Source: Aedes albopictus
Lineage: Eukaryota; Arthropoda; Insecta; Diptera; Culicidae
Direction of reading: 5' to 3'
DNA length: 64,000 nt
Assembly: GCF_035046485.1 (NCBI RefSeq)
Contig: NC_085137.1
Span: forward strand, 17,389,346 to 17,453,345
Positions within the stretch are counted from its first letter, which is position 1, and every line of letters starts with the position of its first letter. The notes under the pieces were generated by a model. That model was not told the origin of the DNA. It made no database searches and worked only from the letters and a program-made list of their open reading frames with translations. Position numbers and translations under genes: made by a program. Of the stretch, positions 1 through 11,675 are shown piece by piece.

Positions 1-816
1 CTGAGACGCAATCACCTCTCTGCATCGATGCAACACACTCAATTTAAATTTGAACTCTGGCGATAAAGTGCCAATTGAAAAGTAGATTACACACTCGATA
101 CTCCTTGCAGGTGGTTCAATCGATTGATAAGCGTACACTCGAACCTCATAGAGCTCGCACAGATCGCCACACCTTGGAAGCTTGTTTTCCAATTTCGCGT
201 CGCGTTTCGCGTCCGAATGGCCTAAGTGTACCGGACTTATTGCGCCAGACGGTGGCGCAGCTGGACGAACGTCGTCGTAGAACTACGAACAAGAGAGTGA
301 ATGAGAGTAAATTAATTCAATCAATTTACGGTCACTGTGAGTCACCAGTCACACCAGTTAAGGGACTACTGGCACTGATAGGGATTCGGTAGAAATGTGT
401 ACGGTTTATCATCAGAAGATGATAGAAAAGTCACTTACACCCCGTAGGAATGTTGCCAAACAAAACGAAGGAATCTTAGAAGAATAAGCTACAGCCTACA
501 CTATCACAACCGTCGGCGCAGGTCAAACCGAAACTGAGAGAGTTGGCTCTATAAGTTTAAGTTTTCCCCGCTGCGGAAGATTGTACCGTTTTCGTCTAGC
601 ATGCCTAAAGTGGAGTGCGTTTAGTGCAACAAACTCTCAAAGAAATTTCTCTTCGACCGGATTTTTATTTTATTTTATAAGCGAAACTGTCAAACATTGG
701 AACACGTACATTGAAAAAGTTAAACGAAATCCTAACATGTATCTTCCAATCATAGTTGTTTCCTAGCGATTGGTATGAAATCAACTAAAAATTGTTCAAT
801 TTATTCTCATTTTCAG
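1..816. other. unassigned sequence, no supported gene
   Basis: Mixed-composition DNA. A 105-codon open frame at 75-392 has arginine-rich, low-information content and resembles no family I know. A short open stretch at 581-766 ends just before a possible intron. No repeat or transposon ends were recognised. Confidence 0.4.
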
Positions 817-963
817 ATGCTGCACCGTAAACCCCAGTACCGAAGAGGATGTCCTCTTCTTTCGTGTCCGCTTTGAGCTAGGAGAAGATAGAAGCGGAGA
901 GAAAGTTTATGGCTTAGAGACTAGATGCGTTCATTGAGCGAGATGCAGCTGTCAGCTATGCAG
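817..963 (+). other. candidate terminal exon of an unidentified gene
   Basis: A pyrimidine-rich acceptor (TTCTCATTTTCAG, ending at 816) is followed by an open frame from 818 that reads CTVNPSTEEDVLFFRVRFEL and on to a TGA at 935-937. A donor-like CAGGTAAGC follows at 961. The peptide has a balanced composition unlike the repeat-derived frames nearby. No upstream coding exon was found in the window, so this may be a pseudogene piece or coincidence. Confidence 0.25.
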
Positions 964-1595
964 GTAAGCTTCAGCGGCAATGTGTTGAATGGAAAGCTTG
1001 AAAGACTCGATCATAGATAACGTTGCCCTATTGTAAGCATGATGGAGTTTTTTGCAGTATCGTAGTTAATACACAATTTCATATATTTTTAAAGTAAAAA
1101 GTTGTACAAGGGGAAGGGATGAATTCATAAGTTATTAAATTCAATGTTACGTAATGTTTATAAGACTAAAAATTACACTTACTCAGCCAACAAACCGAAG
1201 TGCGAGAGTAGAAAATACAATTCATTTTGGCAATGGAAATGTGGTGGACCAAGCTTGTGAAAAGTGCATACAAAAGGATCGTGCACTAATTACGTTCATT
1301 AATTCTCCAGACTTATCAGTTTCTGCCAACAGTGCTTCTCACTAAACAAACTAACGAAGCCTTGTCGATTTGACAGGTCTTCTGCTCGATTGGGACTATG
1401 TGGATGACAGCAAAATGAGTGATCCATTCTAGCGTTTCTCCTCTTTATTTGCCCAGATTCGTTAGGCTGTTAAGCTATGTAGACTCGTTTTTGGACATCT
1501 CAAAGCCCCCCTTCCCCCTCGGCCCTCGTAATATGTATGGAGTATAGACTTTGGCCAGATTCCCCGTCCCCTTCAGAGTTTACGCAGTTTATGGA
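964..1595. other. AT-rich stretch, nothing recognised
   Basis: No open frame longer than about 60 codons, no inverted repeat and no tRNA-like motif was seen here. Confidence 0.4.
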
Positions 1596-2279
1596 CACAT
1601 GCCTTGAATAATAAAGTTTCCCAGTAACGTGGGTAGATCACCTTATAATGGTGCGTTACGGTGTAAGATCTACCATAACAAATTTTGATTTCGTAATTCT
1701 CCTGCTTGGTTAATTTAAATGCAGGAATATTATAAGATCAACCAACATTTGGTTTACTTTTTTGTGTTTTGTTTGATTTTTATATTTTGTTTTTTTCATT
1801 ACTAATACACCATTTGTTTCAGTGTTATTTGTAAAATTTTAACTTCAATATAATAATGATTTGTTTCAGCCCTGTTCAGGTAAATAAACCTGTAATTGTA
1901 ATGAAGGTCAATTAAAATTCAATATATCATAATAACAATATTTTTTATTTCAGGTAAAATAAGGTAATTGGTCAACTATATAATAAATTATATTTAAATT
2001 ACATGAAACTTGGGATTTTGGGAGGGGTAGCCTAGAGAAGCAAAATGAACTGGTTTCTGGGCAAATGTTCGAGGGGTAGCCAGACTTTGTCACGAGATAA
2101 CAACCATCGTGTTGTCTTCCGGTTTCCAGTGAATTTAGCTTACCCTGCTACAACAAACCATCAGGTAGATCATTCCCTTCCGGTATGACTCTGCACTCTG
2201 CAGCCATAGGTAATTCTTGCGCTGATGGTGGGTACTCAATCATCATCATCATCATCACATGCCTTGAATAATAAAGTTT
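1596..2279 (+). mobile_element. non-autonomous retroposon with long target-site duplication
   Basis: A 24-bp segment (CACATGCCTTGAATAATAAA plus GTTT) occurs exactly at 1596-1619 and again at 2256-2279. The 636 bp between the copies end in a short ATC-repeat tail (about 2240-2255). Long exact direct repeats plus a simple 3' tail are typical of LINE-driven target-primed insertion on the plus strand. There is no coding capacity, so it is a truncated LINE or a SINE-like passenger; the family is not recognised. Confidence 0.55.
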
Positions 2280-2792
2280 TTTTTTAAAGACTGCGGCAGT
2301 GCCATAGCGTCTCTCCCATTTGAGAGGAAACAAACCATCATCGTTTAGCAAAAATTCAAAAGCAGTTTTCTCGCTGAAATTTAAACTAATGTGTATAAAA
2401 ATGTATCACTGTATACTACTCACCATCTGAATAACAGTGAAATAATTTTCAGTGAAAGTTTGGTGATTTAGAGTAAGAAATTGCTGATAACTGAATGATG
2501 GTTATTTGAGCCCTCAATGCACTGAAAATAATCGAGACGCCTGATCCATGTTCTTTTACACGATAGTTCTAAAAAATAACAAGCTCTTTGCCGTGTAATG
2601 CTTTGGAATAAGATATTAAATAGTTTAGAATTTGACCCACAGTTAAATCATGTTTGGTAGTGATTTTATACATTACTGATTGAAATGAGTCGCTTATCAC
2701 TTATCGCCTAGTTGTGGAAAACGCTCAATTTCTTAAAAGTGCGAAATCCTCTTTTGAGTTTTTTTTGTGAAACTCTTAAACTCATTCCTGTC

Positions 2793-3989
2793 TTAAGGCT
2801 CAAGCATCCGTCATCATTTTTCGGAAAATAAAAAGCAGATTTCTCGCTGCAAATCAAAACAAGGATCATGAAAATATATTAACTGCATTATATTCCTCAT
2901 GTGGAGTACAGTGAATTTGTTTTCATAGCAAAAACTTTTGCATCCTTTGACAGATACAGTGTATCAAACAATTGTCCGTACAGCAAATTTATTGTCAAAA
3001 AAAATATTCATTCAAATATTTATAACTTTTTTATACGCTAATCAAAAACGCTGAAATTTTGACCAATCATGAATCATATATTGATGCTCCATTGGTGAAA
3101 ATTTGAGCGAGATCGAATAAGTTTTCTGAAAGTTATAGAACTTTTAGTAAAACTTATAATATTTTTGAACACATTTTTAAAACATTATATCTCAATATGT
3201 ACTCGATGAAACTTTTTCAATTTTTTTTGTATTACAGCTTAAACCTAAGGTTTGCATATGCAGCTACGTTTGAGGTTTTATATTCAATACAAAAAATATG
3301 AAAAATGTGCTTATGCAGTTGACGATATTCAAAAAATTACCATATTTTGCACATATGCCAAACGTTTTCCACCAATAAAAGTGCATATACTGAACGAAAA
3401 ATGCATAGGACCTACTCTTCATATGTGTAGGTCCTGTATAAAAATATTACATTAAGAGAGTTTAAAAAAGTAGAAAACACTTGGCACTTTTACTGATCAA
3501 AATATGATAAATTTCCAAATAATACTCTGAACATATATAGATTTTTCATATTTTTTGTAGTGAATCTAAAACCTCAAACGAAGCTGCATATGAAAGCCTT
3601 AGGTATAAACTGTATACCTAAGGTATAAGTTTTACTAAAAGTTCTATAAATTTCAGGAAACTTATTCGATCTCGCTTAAAATTTTACCAATGGAGCTTCA
3701 ATATATGGTTTACGATTGGTAAATGTATCAGCATTTTTGATTGACGTATAAAAAAGTTATAAACTTTTGAATGAAAAATTATTTTGACCAAAAAATTGCT
3801 GTACGGACAATTGTTTGATACACTGTACGTATTTCGACCTCAACTGTAAGGTCGTCTTCAGTGTCTTGTACTTGACTCGACTAACAAGTCCAGGTTAATC
3901 ATCATCAAAAACTTTTGTTTTGAACGAAAAAACTGCTCTCAAATGTTTGATGACGACGATGATTTCAATGACGAAAAGTTCAACGTTAA
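2793..3989. mobile_element. TTAA-bounded MITE, interrupted by a second element
   Basis: The left end at 2793 (TTAAGG, then CATCCGTCATCATTTTTCGG and AAGCAG..TTTCTCGCTG) and the right end at 3905-3989 (GAAAAAACTGCT..GATGACGACGATGATTTCAATGACG, then GTTAA) match the two ends of the compact MITE at 13283-13513. The two halves are separated by the element at 2957-3825. This is a decayed member of the same family that served as a landing site. Confidence 0.5.
2957..3825. mobile_element. TA-flanked long-inverted-repeat element (Tc1/mariner-type MITE)
   Basis: The ends are CAGTGTATCAAACAATTGTC and its reverse complement, flanked by TA at 2955-2956 and 3826-3827. The arms run inwards for some 400 bp on each side; the inner part includes GCATATGCAGCTACGTTTGA at about 3255 and its inverted partner at about 3575. 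No transposase frame is present. TA target sites and CAGT-type ends fit the IS630-Tc1-mariner superfamily. Confidence 0.7.
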
Positions 3990-4004
3990 CGATCACGACG
4001 TTTT

Positions 4005-4790
4005 TCAAAAAATCGTAACTTTTGAATCATTTGACCGATTTTAAACTTCTTTTTTTTTTGTTTGAAAGTTATTGAATTGTAGTTTTCAGGAAAAATACGT
4101 TGAAGGGGCTAAAATGTAAAGAGTACTATAAAATATGCAAATATATTAGTTTTTTTACGTTTTCATGGTCTCGGGATAAAAGAGTGGTTTTATATTTTTG
4201 TCAGAAAATTCAGTAAATTTGGCGTAACATATCAAAAAATCAGAAATATATGTTGTTTTGTTTTTGAGATATGATTTTTTGAATATAGAGCCATATATTT
4301 TAGTACTAGCTACTCTAAAATTGCATGAAATTGCAAATTCTCATAAAACTATGCATAGTATTGCTTTTTAAAGTGATTCCTGGTGGTTTTGGTATCCATA
4401 ATATTATAAGGAATCAAAATATAATCAAATTTAAAAAAGTGTCTTGTATGGAGAAATTTGACCATTTATTTTCAAAAAATCATATCTCAAAAACTAAAAA
4501 ACATACATCTCTGATTTTTTGATATGTTACGCCAAATTTCCTGAATGTTCTGATAAAAATATAAAACCAGGGTACCTCTTTGGTCCCAAGACCATGAAAA
4601 CGTGAAAAAACTAATATATTTGCATATTTTTTAGTACTCTTTACATTTTAGCTACTTTAACGTATTTTTCCTGAAAATTAAAATTCAATAGCTTTCAAAC
4701 AAATAAAAAGAAAGTTTAAAATCGGTCAACTGGTTCAAAAGTTACGATTTTTTGGAAATTTTTAGTTTTGAAAAACCTTAATTTTTTGGA
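4005..4790. repeat. long imperfect palindrome (fold-back element)
   Basis: The left arm (about 4005-4290, with ATCGTAACTTTTGAATCATT, ACGTTTTCATGGTCTCGGGA and TTTGGCGTAACATATCAAAA) reappears inverted in the right arm (about 4440-4790). A roughly 150-bp loop sits between them. No coding frame was seen and the target duplication could not be fixed. Confidence 0.6.
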
Positions 4791-4959
4791 CCACTCTATA
4801 TGAAAATTGGTCACCCTAATGACGAAATAAAAAAAAATACGGGTCAAATTATTTCCGAAGAACTACAAGCCCACCAAGTTTCACGACAATCGGAGATGCA
4901 CTATATCGTTTTTCTATGGAACGGCCGCAGTAACATATATAACCTTCTGACGAGTCCTA

Positions 4960-5917
4960 AGGAGTGTATCGTAAAGTAGTTGAAAATGTTTACAATAGCC
5001 TCAAAAATAGTTTAATACAACTTTTAAGTAATTTTTTTTTGGAGATACTGTATAAATCCTTGAAAAAAGAAATGGCTTTTATGATTTTCTAAAAATGTTC
5101 TTTTAACTGGGTTTTTAACCTAGATTACTGAACGCATGTTTTTAAATTTTTGCACACCTTCTAAAAAATTGAAATTGCGAAAAAAGTTCGATAATGTTTA
5201 AAAATTGTTAACTTTTTTGTGCAAATATAATAAGCTCCAGAATCCTCATGATATAGGCAAATTATTTTTTTCAAGAAAAATCTCCACTGCTTTTGAGTGC
5301 AATTCTTAAAAATGGAAAAAGACCATTTGTGAGGAACCCCTTTTTTCTATGCTCCTCCAAATCATGTTTACGCAAATAAAAAATACATAAAATGAAAAAT
5401 TCGCATTTTTTTAAATAGGGTATGTTTTTTTAATTTATGGACGAATAAGTTAGAACAAAAAATGGAATTTTATAACCTTTCAAGATTTTAAAAGCAGATC
5501 TTCAAAGTTTGAACAAAAAATAGACGTTTTTTGGAGTGGACCATTTTCTAGATATAGGAGATTTTTCTATCAAAAATATGAATTTTGAAAGTTGGTGTTG
5601 AATGATATGTTATGTGTACATAACTGTTAACAAGCATAAATATTTTCCAGATTTTTTATCGAACAAATTTTATTCGCAACAAATTTTTGAAATGTTGAAA
5701 AATCTTAACAAAATTGCATTTTGTGCAGATTTTTATTTTGTGAGGTGTATTCATTTAACAATATTTTCAATAATACTAAACATTTTCCAATTTTTTTCAA
5801 GCTCTTATAAACTTAACTATTTTGTGAAGATTTCATAGAAGAACCGAAATGAAAAGACCAACCCAGCTTCGAGATAGAGCATCCTGAATATTTTCAACTA
5901 CTTTCCGATACACTCCT
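4960..5917. mobile_element. TA-flanked MITE-like element
   Basis: The ends AGGAGTGTATCG(T/G)AAAGTAG and their inverted copy are flanked by TA at 4958-4959 and 5918-5919. The interior is about 950 bp of AT-rich DNA with no transposase; a 78-codon frame at 5602 is low-complexity. This is probably a Tc1/mariner-type non-autonomous element. Confidence 0.6.
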
Positions 5918-5919
5918 TA

Positions 5920-7276
5920 GTACAATATCTGGCTGATTTCCAATTGGGGATCCGTTATCAGAAATGCAAAAGTTATGGAAGGATTTCTTAGAAGAAATCT
6001 TGCAGGATTTTGTTTTCAGAATACTTGAATACTTGAAGAAATAGTAGAAGATTCCGAAATCTTTAGATTAAGGGCATTTTTATAAAAATTTCGAGGATGT
6101 CCCCAGCAACTCTTATCATTGATTTCTTTTGAATTCTAACTCTTCTACATATATTTTGTTTAGTATTCAGAATATTTCACCCCCTTAATGCTAGAACTAG
6201 GTAACTGGTTTTGAGAAATTTCGAGAGTTTTGTTTATATCTGAACAAGTTTTTCCACGAACTTAACATATGTTCAACTTCTGTACGTTTTCTCGTACTTG
6301 TGTTGAACATCAAACACCAAACATTGGGGTACCCGTGTTTGCTAGCGTATTCCGTACAGAAGAGTACTCAAGTACAAAACTTGTGTACGAACCGCAGTAC
6401 AAAACGAAAATCGAACCGAGCGAAAACCGTGTCTGAAACCCGAAGTATCATTCGGATTGGTGAATGAGTAATGCCGAACTGTCAATCGTCCTGAATCGAT
6501 TCTGAACTTACACCATTATAAACAAAAGTTTATTCATTACTAGTTAGAACTACAAAATCACATAATGATTCATCTAATAAGACCAACAAAGTGTTTGTTT
6601 TATACCAGGATTAGCTTTACCAGCCATTTTTATCCGCACTTCAAAAAAACGAGTTACCTTAGCATTAAAGGGGCCGTTTTGTTAGATGATTTTTCAGAAA
6701 TTATTTCTATTTCAGATATATCTCCCGAAGAAACAGTTTCTGCAGAAATAAATTCATAAATTTCTCTTATTTTTTTTGGAAATTGTCATCTGCCGAAAGA
6801 AGTTTGAGACTTAATTTAGCGTAATTTATTAGCGATTTCATCATGAAATTGCACAAGCATTACTCCTTTTGAATTTTCCCAAAAAATAATCAATGAATTT
6901 CTGCAAATTTTCATGAAGTTATCCCAAAAAAATCATTCGAACTTTTTGACTCCGGATATTTTTTCTTTTTCAAATACATCTTCCAAAAAACCACAATGTT
7001 TTTTTCAATATGAAATTTCACAAGTGAAAATGAACCTTTAAAAATGTTTCTGGAGAAATTTATGCCATGAAATCCTCAAAAGTTTCTAAAAATAATTCAT
7101 CAAATTCTACCGAAAGATCTTTTGAGATCTACTTTTGATTTCAGCATTTCTACCATGATGATGACTATGAATTATTTCAAAAGTTCCAGTAGAAATTCCC
7201 TTTGTGATTTCTCCAGAGATGTCTCAAGGATTCCTTTAGGAATTTCTCTTGGAACATCATCTGAAATTCTATCTTG
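5920..7276. repeat. decayed low-complexity repeat, no gene
   Basis: Much of this stretch (5990-6260, 6640-7260) is a weakly periodic string of AATT, TTCC and AGAAAT motifs of the kind seen more clearly at 17.5-22.7 kb. The part at 6260-6560 contains repeated GTACnnnnGTAC-like words and is not recognised. Confidence 0.4.
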
Positions 7277-7443
7277 GGGGCGTTCATAAACCACGTAGAC
7301 TTTTCAGGGAAAGGGGGGGTCCGCCCAAAGTTTACGCATCACACAAAATTCATAATTTTTGTATGGAAAAAGGCTACTAGGTGAAGGAGACGGGTGGGTC
7401 TGAGATGACCAAATTTTAGTCTACGTGTTTAATTAACAACCTC
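7277..7443. mobile_element. short MITE
   Basis: It starts GGGGCGTTCATAAACCACGT and ends GTCTACGTGTTTAATTAACA, an imperfect inverted pair about 165 bp apart. The GTTCATAAA..ACGTA end motif is one I associate with small mosquito MITEs. The target duplication is not clear. Confidence 0.45.
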
Positions 7444-7948
7444 CTAGATACCTTTAGATATTCCAACTAATAAACCAGATACGAGTAGCGCCTTATAAGA
7501 AAGTCATGAATTCCCGAACGCAACATCCGTTTTTTCGTTCTCCAACGAACTATCGATCCAGTACCAAATTCCAGAATCAATATACATATTAATTTTTTTT
7601 TTGTGTGTTAGTGTTCACACCATTAGGCAATGTCAAAATAAAAAAAACTCATTTTTATCTTGACTGTGACACTACCACGGACAATTTTCAACATGTTCGC
7701 GTGGACAAATCACGAGCTAGGTTGCCACTTATTTAATCATTATGCAAGTGTTAAACTAAGTAAATCAACATTTTTTATTCACTGCCTACTATGATATGAG
7801 TTATAGCTTAAATGCCTGCAAATTAAACCAATATATTGTATTCACAAGTAAAACTGGAACGTTATTTAATGATTGTGCAAATATTTTCACGCATACGGTA
7901 GTAGCCGTTTGAAAAAAAAATAATTCGTCTAGGGCTTTTAAGGGTTAA
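7444..7948. other. AT-rich spacer, nothing recognised
   Basis: No open frame, inverted repeat or tRNA-like motif could be supported in this stretch. Confidence 0.4.
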
Positions 7949-7956
7949 TCTAGTAC

Positions 7957-8433
7957 CAGGGATAGGGTGTGACTCAAAACTCTGCACGCTGCACACGCTG
8001 CTACGAGACAGCACAGCAGACTAGAGGGAGGCGGATACGTGCAATCGGTTGAATGTTGCACACTTTCTTTCCGTGCGCGGTCGGTCTCCTGTCTCTCGCA
8101 CTCTGTCGTATACACTCTCTCTGTGTTTGTCTCTGTGCTTGACACAGTACTTGACTCCATGACTTGGTCCATGATAAGCTTAACAACTTTACCGGAAACA
8201 CAAACTCTCTAATTATTTTCTTAAGTGTTTTTATGTATATTGAAAGTGCAATAAAAATGCACTGTTACAAGCACAGTGCCAAGCCCTCTCTCCGTAGAGC
8301 TAGTGCTGAAATTTGTCTCTCACACAGTTAAGAAAACTGTCATGCATTCGTTCCTCTCTCTCGGCAAAAACGGGAGACCAGCACTTGATATTGTGTGAAG
8401 CACAAGCTTTTTTGTGCATGCTGCCAATCCCTG
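7957..8433. mobile_element. hAT-like MITE
   Basis: The element begins CAGGGATAGG and ends CCAATCCCTG, the usual hAT terminal signature. It is flanked by near-identical 8-bp repeats, TCTAGTAC (7949-7956) and CCTAGTAC (8434-8441), seven of eight matching. The interior is rich in CTCTCT tracts and has no transposase. Confidence 0.6.
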
Positions 8434-8872
8434 CCTAGTACTAAATCTACATTAGATTCACAAAAAAACACGGTAAACAAAAAAACTGAACGATAGAACG
8501 GGGGATTTTTCCGCCAGATGGTGCTAATGAATCTTATAAAAAATAAATATATATATATAACATGAGATTCAGTATTTCGTCTTCAGCAAAGTTGATCAGG
8601 ACAAATGTTTTTCTGAAAAAGGTCTGGGTCGTGCACGTAGAACCTTACAAATTCCTATTGAAGCTTTACAAATTTCGAAAAAAAAACTTTGATAAATTGT
8701 CTTGATTTTCCAAATTTTTTAAAAATGGAACTTCGAGATCCGGGAAAGTCCAGGTAAATCCGGAATTTCGATAACGAGGTGAGCTAGTTGATTCTGAATG
8801 TATTCATAAGGGGACGCTAGTGTGTCTTAACTATAATAAACTTTTTGGCAATTAGACTAAAAGACACAAAAG

Positions 8873-8990
8873 AGCCCATATAGCCGCGGCAGTAAGCACG
8901 CGGGCATTCACCAAGACCATGTTGAAGATGACGAGCTCAGTTTCCGGTCGGTTCAGGAACTTTTGTTTCTTAACTTAATTGGGCATGGAG
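8873..8990 (+). mobile_element. SINE remnant (Feilai-like tRNA-derived family)
   Basis: GCCCATATAGCCGCGGCAGT followed by CGGTCGGTTCAGGA and GGGCATGGAGTATC is a decayed copy of the SINE seen intact at 59347-59628. Box A is recognisable, box B has decayed and the 3' half is missing. Confidence 0.55.
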
Positions 8991-9000
8991 TATCTAGAGT

Positions 9001-9715
9001 ATTAGTACTTTCAGTAGTTCCTGCAGGAATTCCTCCAGAGATACCTGCAAACTTTCATATTTAGATTCCTTCAGGAGTTTCTTCGGGTAGTCCTCCATGT
9101 ATTTTCCCATGAAATTTATCCAGGATTTCCTTTACGGATTATTTAAAAACTTTTTAAAAGTTTATGTAAAAAAATTTTTCTTGAAATTTCTACATTTTTC
9201 ACTTATTATAGAATCTTTAGAGAAGTTTTTTTTAATTTCCCTTTAGAAATACGTCTACTCCAATAGATTTTTTTAGATAGTACCCCAGAATTGTTGACAA
9301 TTTCACAATTATTTTCGAACGAGTGTAATCAGTTTCGTACCTTTAAATTCCGCCTTAATTGCTTATCCTTTGGCAGACACGGGTATTTCGACTAGCACTT
9401 GTAATCTTCCTCAGTGTCAGTTATCCAATGGAAAATTACAAGTGGTAGTCGAAATACGCGTATCTGTTCAAGGATAAGCAATAGTGGCGGAATTAAAAGG
9501 TACAAAACTGATTACATTCATTCGAAAATAATTGTGGAATTGTCAACAATTCTGGGGTACTCTCTTAAAACAACTAATGGAGTAGACGTATACATGGAGG
9601 ATTACCCAAAAAAATACATGGAGGATTACCCAAAGAAGCTCCTGAAGGAATCCAAATATGAAAGTTTGCAGGTATCTCTGGGGAAATTCCTGTAGGAACT
9701 ACTGAAAGTACTAAT
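9001..9715. repeat. long palindrome (fold-back element)
   Basis: The left arm from 9001 (ATTAGTACTTTCAGTAGTTC...) is repeated inverted in the right arm ending at 9715 (...GAACTACTGAAAGTACTAAT). The arms are about 350 bp each with a centre near 9420, where GTATTTCGACTAGCACTTGT faces its own inverted copy. No coding capacity. Confidence 0.65.
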
Positions 9716-9716
9716 A

Positions 9717-10187
9717 CAGGTATTCTTCGATATAATGTACCCTCGATATAGCGTACCCTCGATATAGCGAATTCAATATAACGTACATTTTGCTTCGATA
9801 TAACGTACACCATTGAAAAATTTCATTTTTTCCAGTAATAACCACCAGATAACCTACGATATCACTCAAATCAATGCTGTGTTGCAGCATTAGCCTTGTT
9901 ACCCAAAATTAGCACAATTTGGGGAAAAATTTTGTGTACGTTATATCGAAGCAAAATGTACGTTATATCGAAGCACAAAAAAACGAAATGAGTTTTTCGA
10001 GAAAACTCATGTTTTTCATTATTGTTTTTGTGAATTTCACCGAAATCATTATTTGGGGTTGATTTCACGTCGAGTACATCAATACTAGCATAAAAATATA
10101 AAAAAATGGTCTGCTTCGATAAAACGTACACTTCGATATAACGTACAAAGAGAAAATTTTTTTGTACGTTATATCGAAGAGTACCTG
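9717..10187. mobile_element. TA-flanked MITE with iterated 15-bp motif
   Basis: The ends CAGGTATTCTTCGATATAA / inverted CAGGTACTCTTCGATATAAC are flanked by TA at 9715-9716 and 10188-10189. Inside, TTCGATATAACGTAC or close variants occur about ten times in both orientations (near 9728, 9743, 9792, 9940, 9960, 10113, 10132, 10163 and others). The layout fits a Tc1/mariner or pogo-type non-autonomous element. Confidence 0.65.
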
Positions 10188-10189
10188 TA

Positions 10190-10639
10190 CTCTAGATTTT
10201 ATAAGAAACCCTGGAAGAATTCCTGAAGAAATTTTCAAAGAAATACAACGACAGGAATAAATTCTATCTATAAAAATTGTTGGAATAATTCTTGCAGAAA
10301 TCATTTGATAAATACGGAAAAAATTCAATAGATTTTTCAAAAACCCTTGAATGAATTCCTAACAGTATGACTGGAGAAAAGTGAGTTTCATTTAGCTTTT
10401 TGCTTTCTATCATTTAACAATAGAACGATCATCAAGATTAGGAAGAGTAACCAAAGTAATATGCAGAATAATATGCACATTATTAAAGTCATAGTCATGG
10501 TGACCTATCAGTATAGGGGAGCCTAAATTGGAACTCTTGAGTAATTAGCTCAAATTTAACCATGACAGAGACTGCGGAGCACATGCTCTTCAAAAGCTCA
10601 CGTTTCGTGTAGCAAAGGTCGAGTATGCAAGAGATATGT
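10190..10639. other. spacer, nothing recognised
   Basis: AT-rich DNA with short decayed AATTCCT-type words and no gene, RNA or clear transposon end. Confidence 0.35.
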
Positions 10640-10884
10640 TGTAGAGATAGCTCTCCGGATAGCATGATCATTCTGGGGTAAACGGGTTCGATTCCCAGTC
10701 GGTTCAGGAACATTTCGTAAAGACAATTTCCTTTATTTCCTTGGGCATAGAGTATCTTCATGCCTGCCACACGATTATACACAAGCACAACGATCAATGG
10801 CAAAAACTGTAGAAGTGCTCATAGAACACTGAGCTGAGGAACATGCTTTGTACCAGTAGGGACGTTACGACAAGAAAAAGAAGG
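10640..10884 (+). mobile_element. SINE remnant (Feilai-like)
   Basis: An RNA polymerase III box B (GGTTCGATTCCC, about 10684) is followed by CAGTCGGTTCAGGAACATTT, GGGCATAGAGTATCTTCATG, GTGCTCATAGAACACT and GGGACGTTACGACAAGAAAA. These are the same blocks in the same order as the full copy at 59347-59628. The box A half is heavily decayed. It lies about 190 bp downstream of gene A. Confidence 0.65.
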
Positions 10885-11072
10885 TGTACTGTTAGTTTAT
10901 GGACGAGTCCTTTGTAATTCTGTCGCTCAATTCTTGGTTAACGAATTACTAATAATGTGAAAATTGTGGATAGAAACGAACGTCCACTGCATGACCGAGA
11001 TTGTATGATAGGCTTATCGGACAATACAGAATAATGCCAATAGCTTTTGCACATGTAGAAGATCACTAATTA

Positions 11073-11078
11073 TTTATT
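11073..11078 (-). terminator. polyadenylation signal overlapping the gene A stop
   Basis: AATAAA on the minus strand shares bases with the TAA stop codon of gene A (11074-11076). It is the nearest consensus signal to the coding end. If used, the 3' UTR would be only about 20-40 bases. Confidence 0.4.
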
Positions 11079-11675
11079 TAAATCGCCTTAGCCTAACAAC
11101 AAAAGCTACATAAACTGTTAACAGCAAAACACTTATAATACCTCCCAGAATGGCAGCGTTCCTACCAAATCCATAAGGATCAATATCAAACTGCTCCAAA
11201 ATACTGGCTGGCTTCTTGTAGTGGCAATAAATCTGCGGACACCTGAGATTCTCCCGACCATACCCATACACGGCCTGCATCGCCCCGTGGAACAGATACT
11301 GGAAGAACGATACATCGCTCATCGGTTTCAAATAGGGAACCAAATCCTTCGAGTTGACAAAGAACCCGGAAAATATGATCGGAACGATGCAGGCATTCGC
11401 GACCACGAAGTTTTGTGTCTTCATGCTGAAACAGATGCCGGCAAACACTCCAATGTACTGGCCGATGACTCCTCCGAAGAACACCATCAGCCATACCATG
11501 GCGAACCGATGCAGTTCCAGGGGTTGATCGGAAAGGTAGTAGAGCGAGGGCAGCATCAGCAGAGGACACACTATCTGCAGGGGGAGATCGTTGAGAAGTT
11601 TGGACAGAAAATACGCCTCGCGGGAGTACCAATTGTTGGCAATTTCCTTGATGGTGACGTTTGCTTCTTCGGTAT
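11074..11675 (-). CDS. gene A exon 5 (membrane segments 3-6, C-terminus)
   Basis: A 602-bp terminal exon, the same length as the last exon of gene B. It starts in phase 1 after CCCTGCAG and encodes IANNWYSREAYFLSKL, four hydrophobic segments, the CPQIYCHYKKP loop and a basic tail (VVRLRRFK). Confidence 0.9.

Noticed and set aside
2250..2330. Minus-strand frame with a methionine run (MMMMMM)
   Set aside because: Produced by the ATC repeat tail of the retroposon.
7945..8201. Two overlapping minus-strand frames rich in Cys, Thr and Ser
   Set aside because: They lie inside the hAT-like MITE and come from its CT-rich interior.
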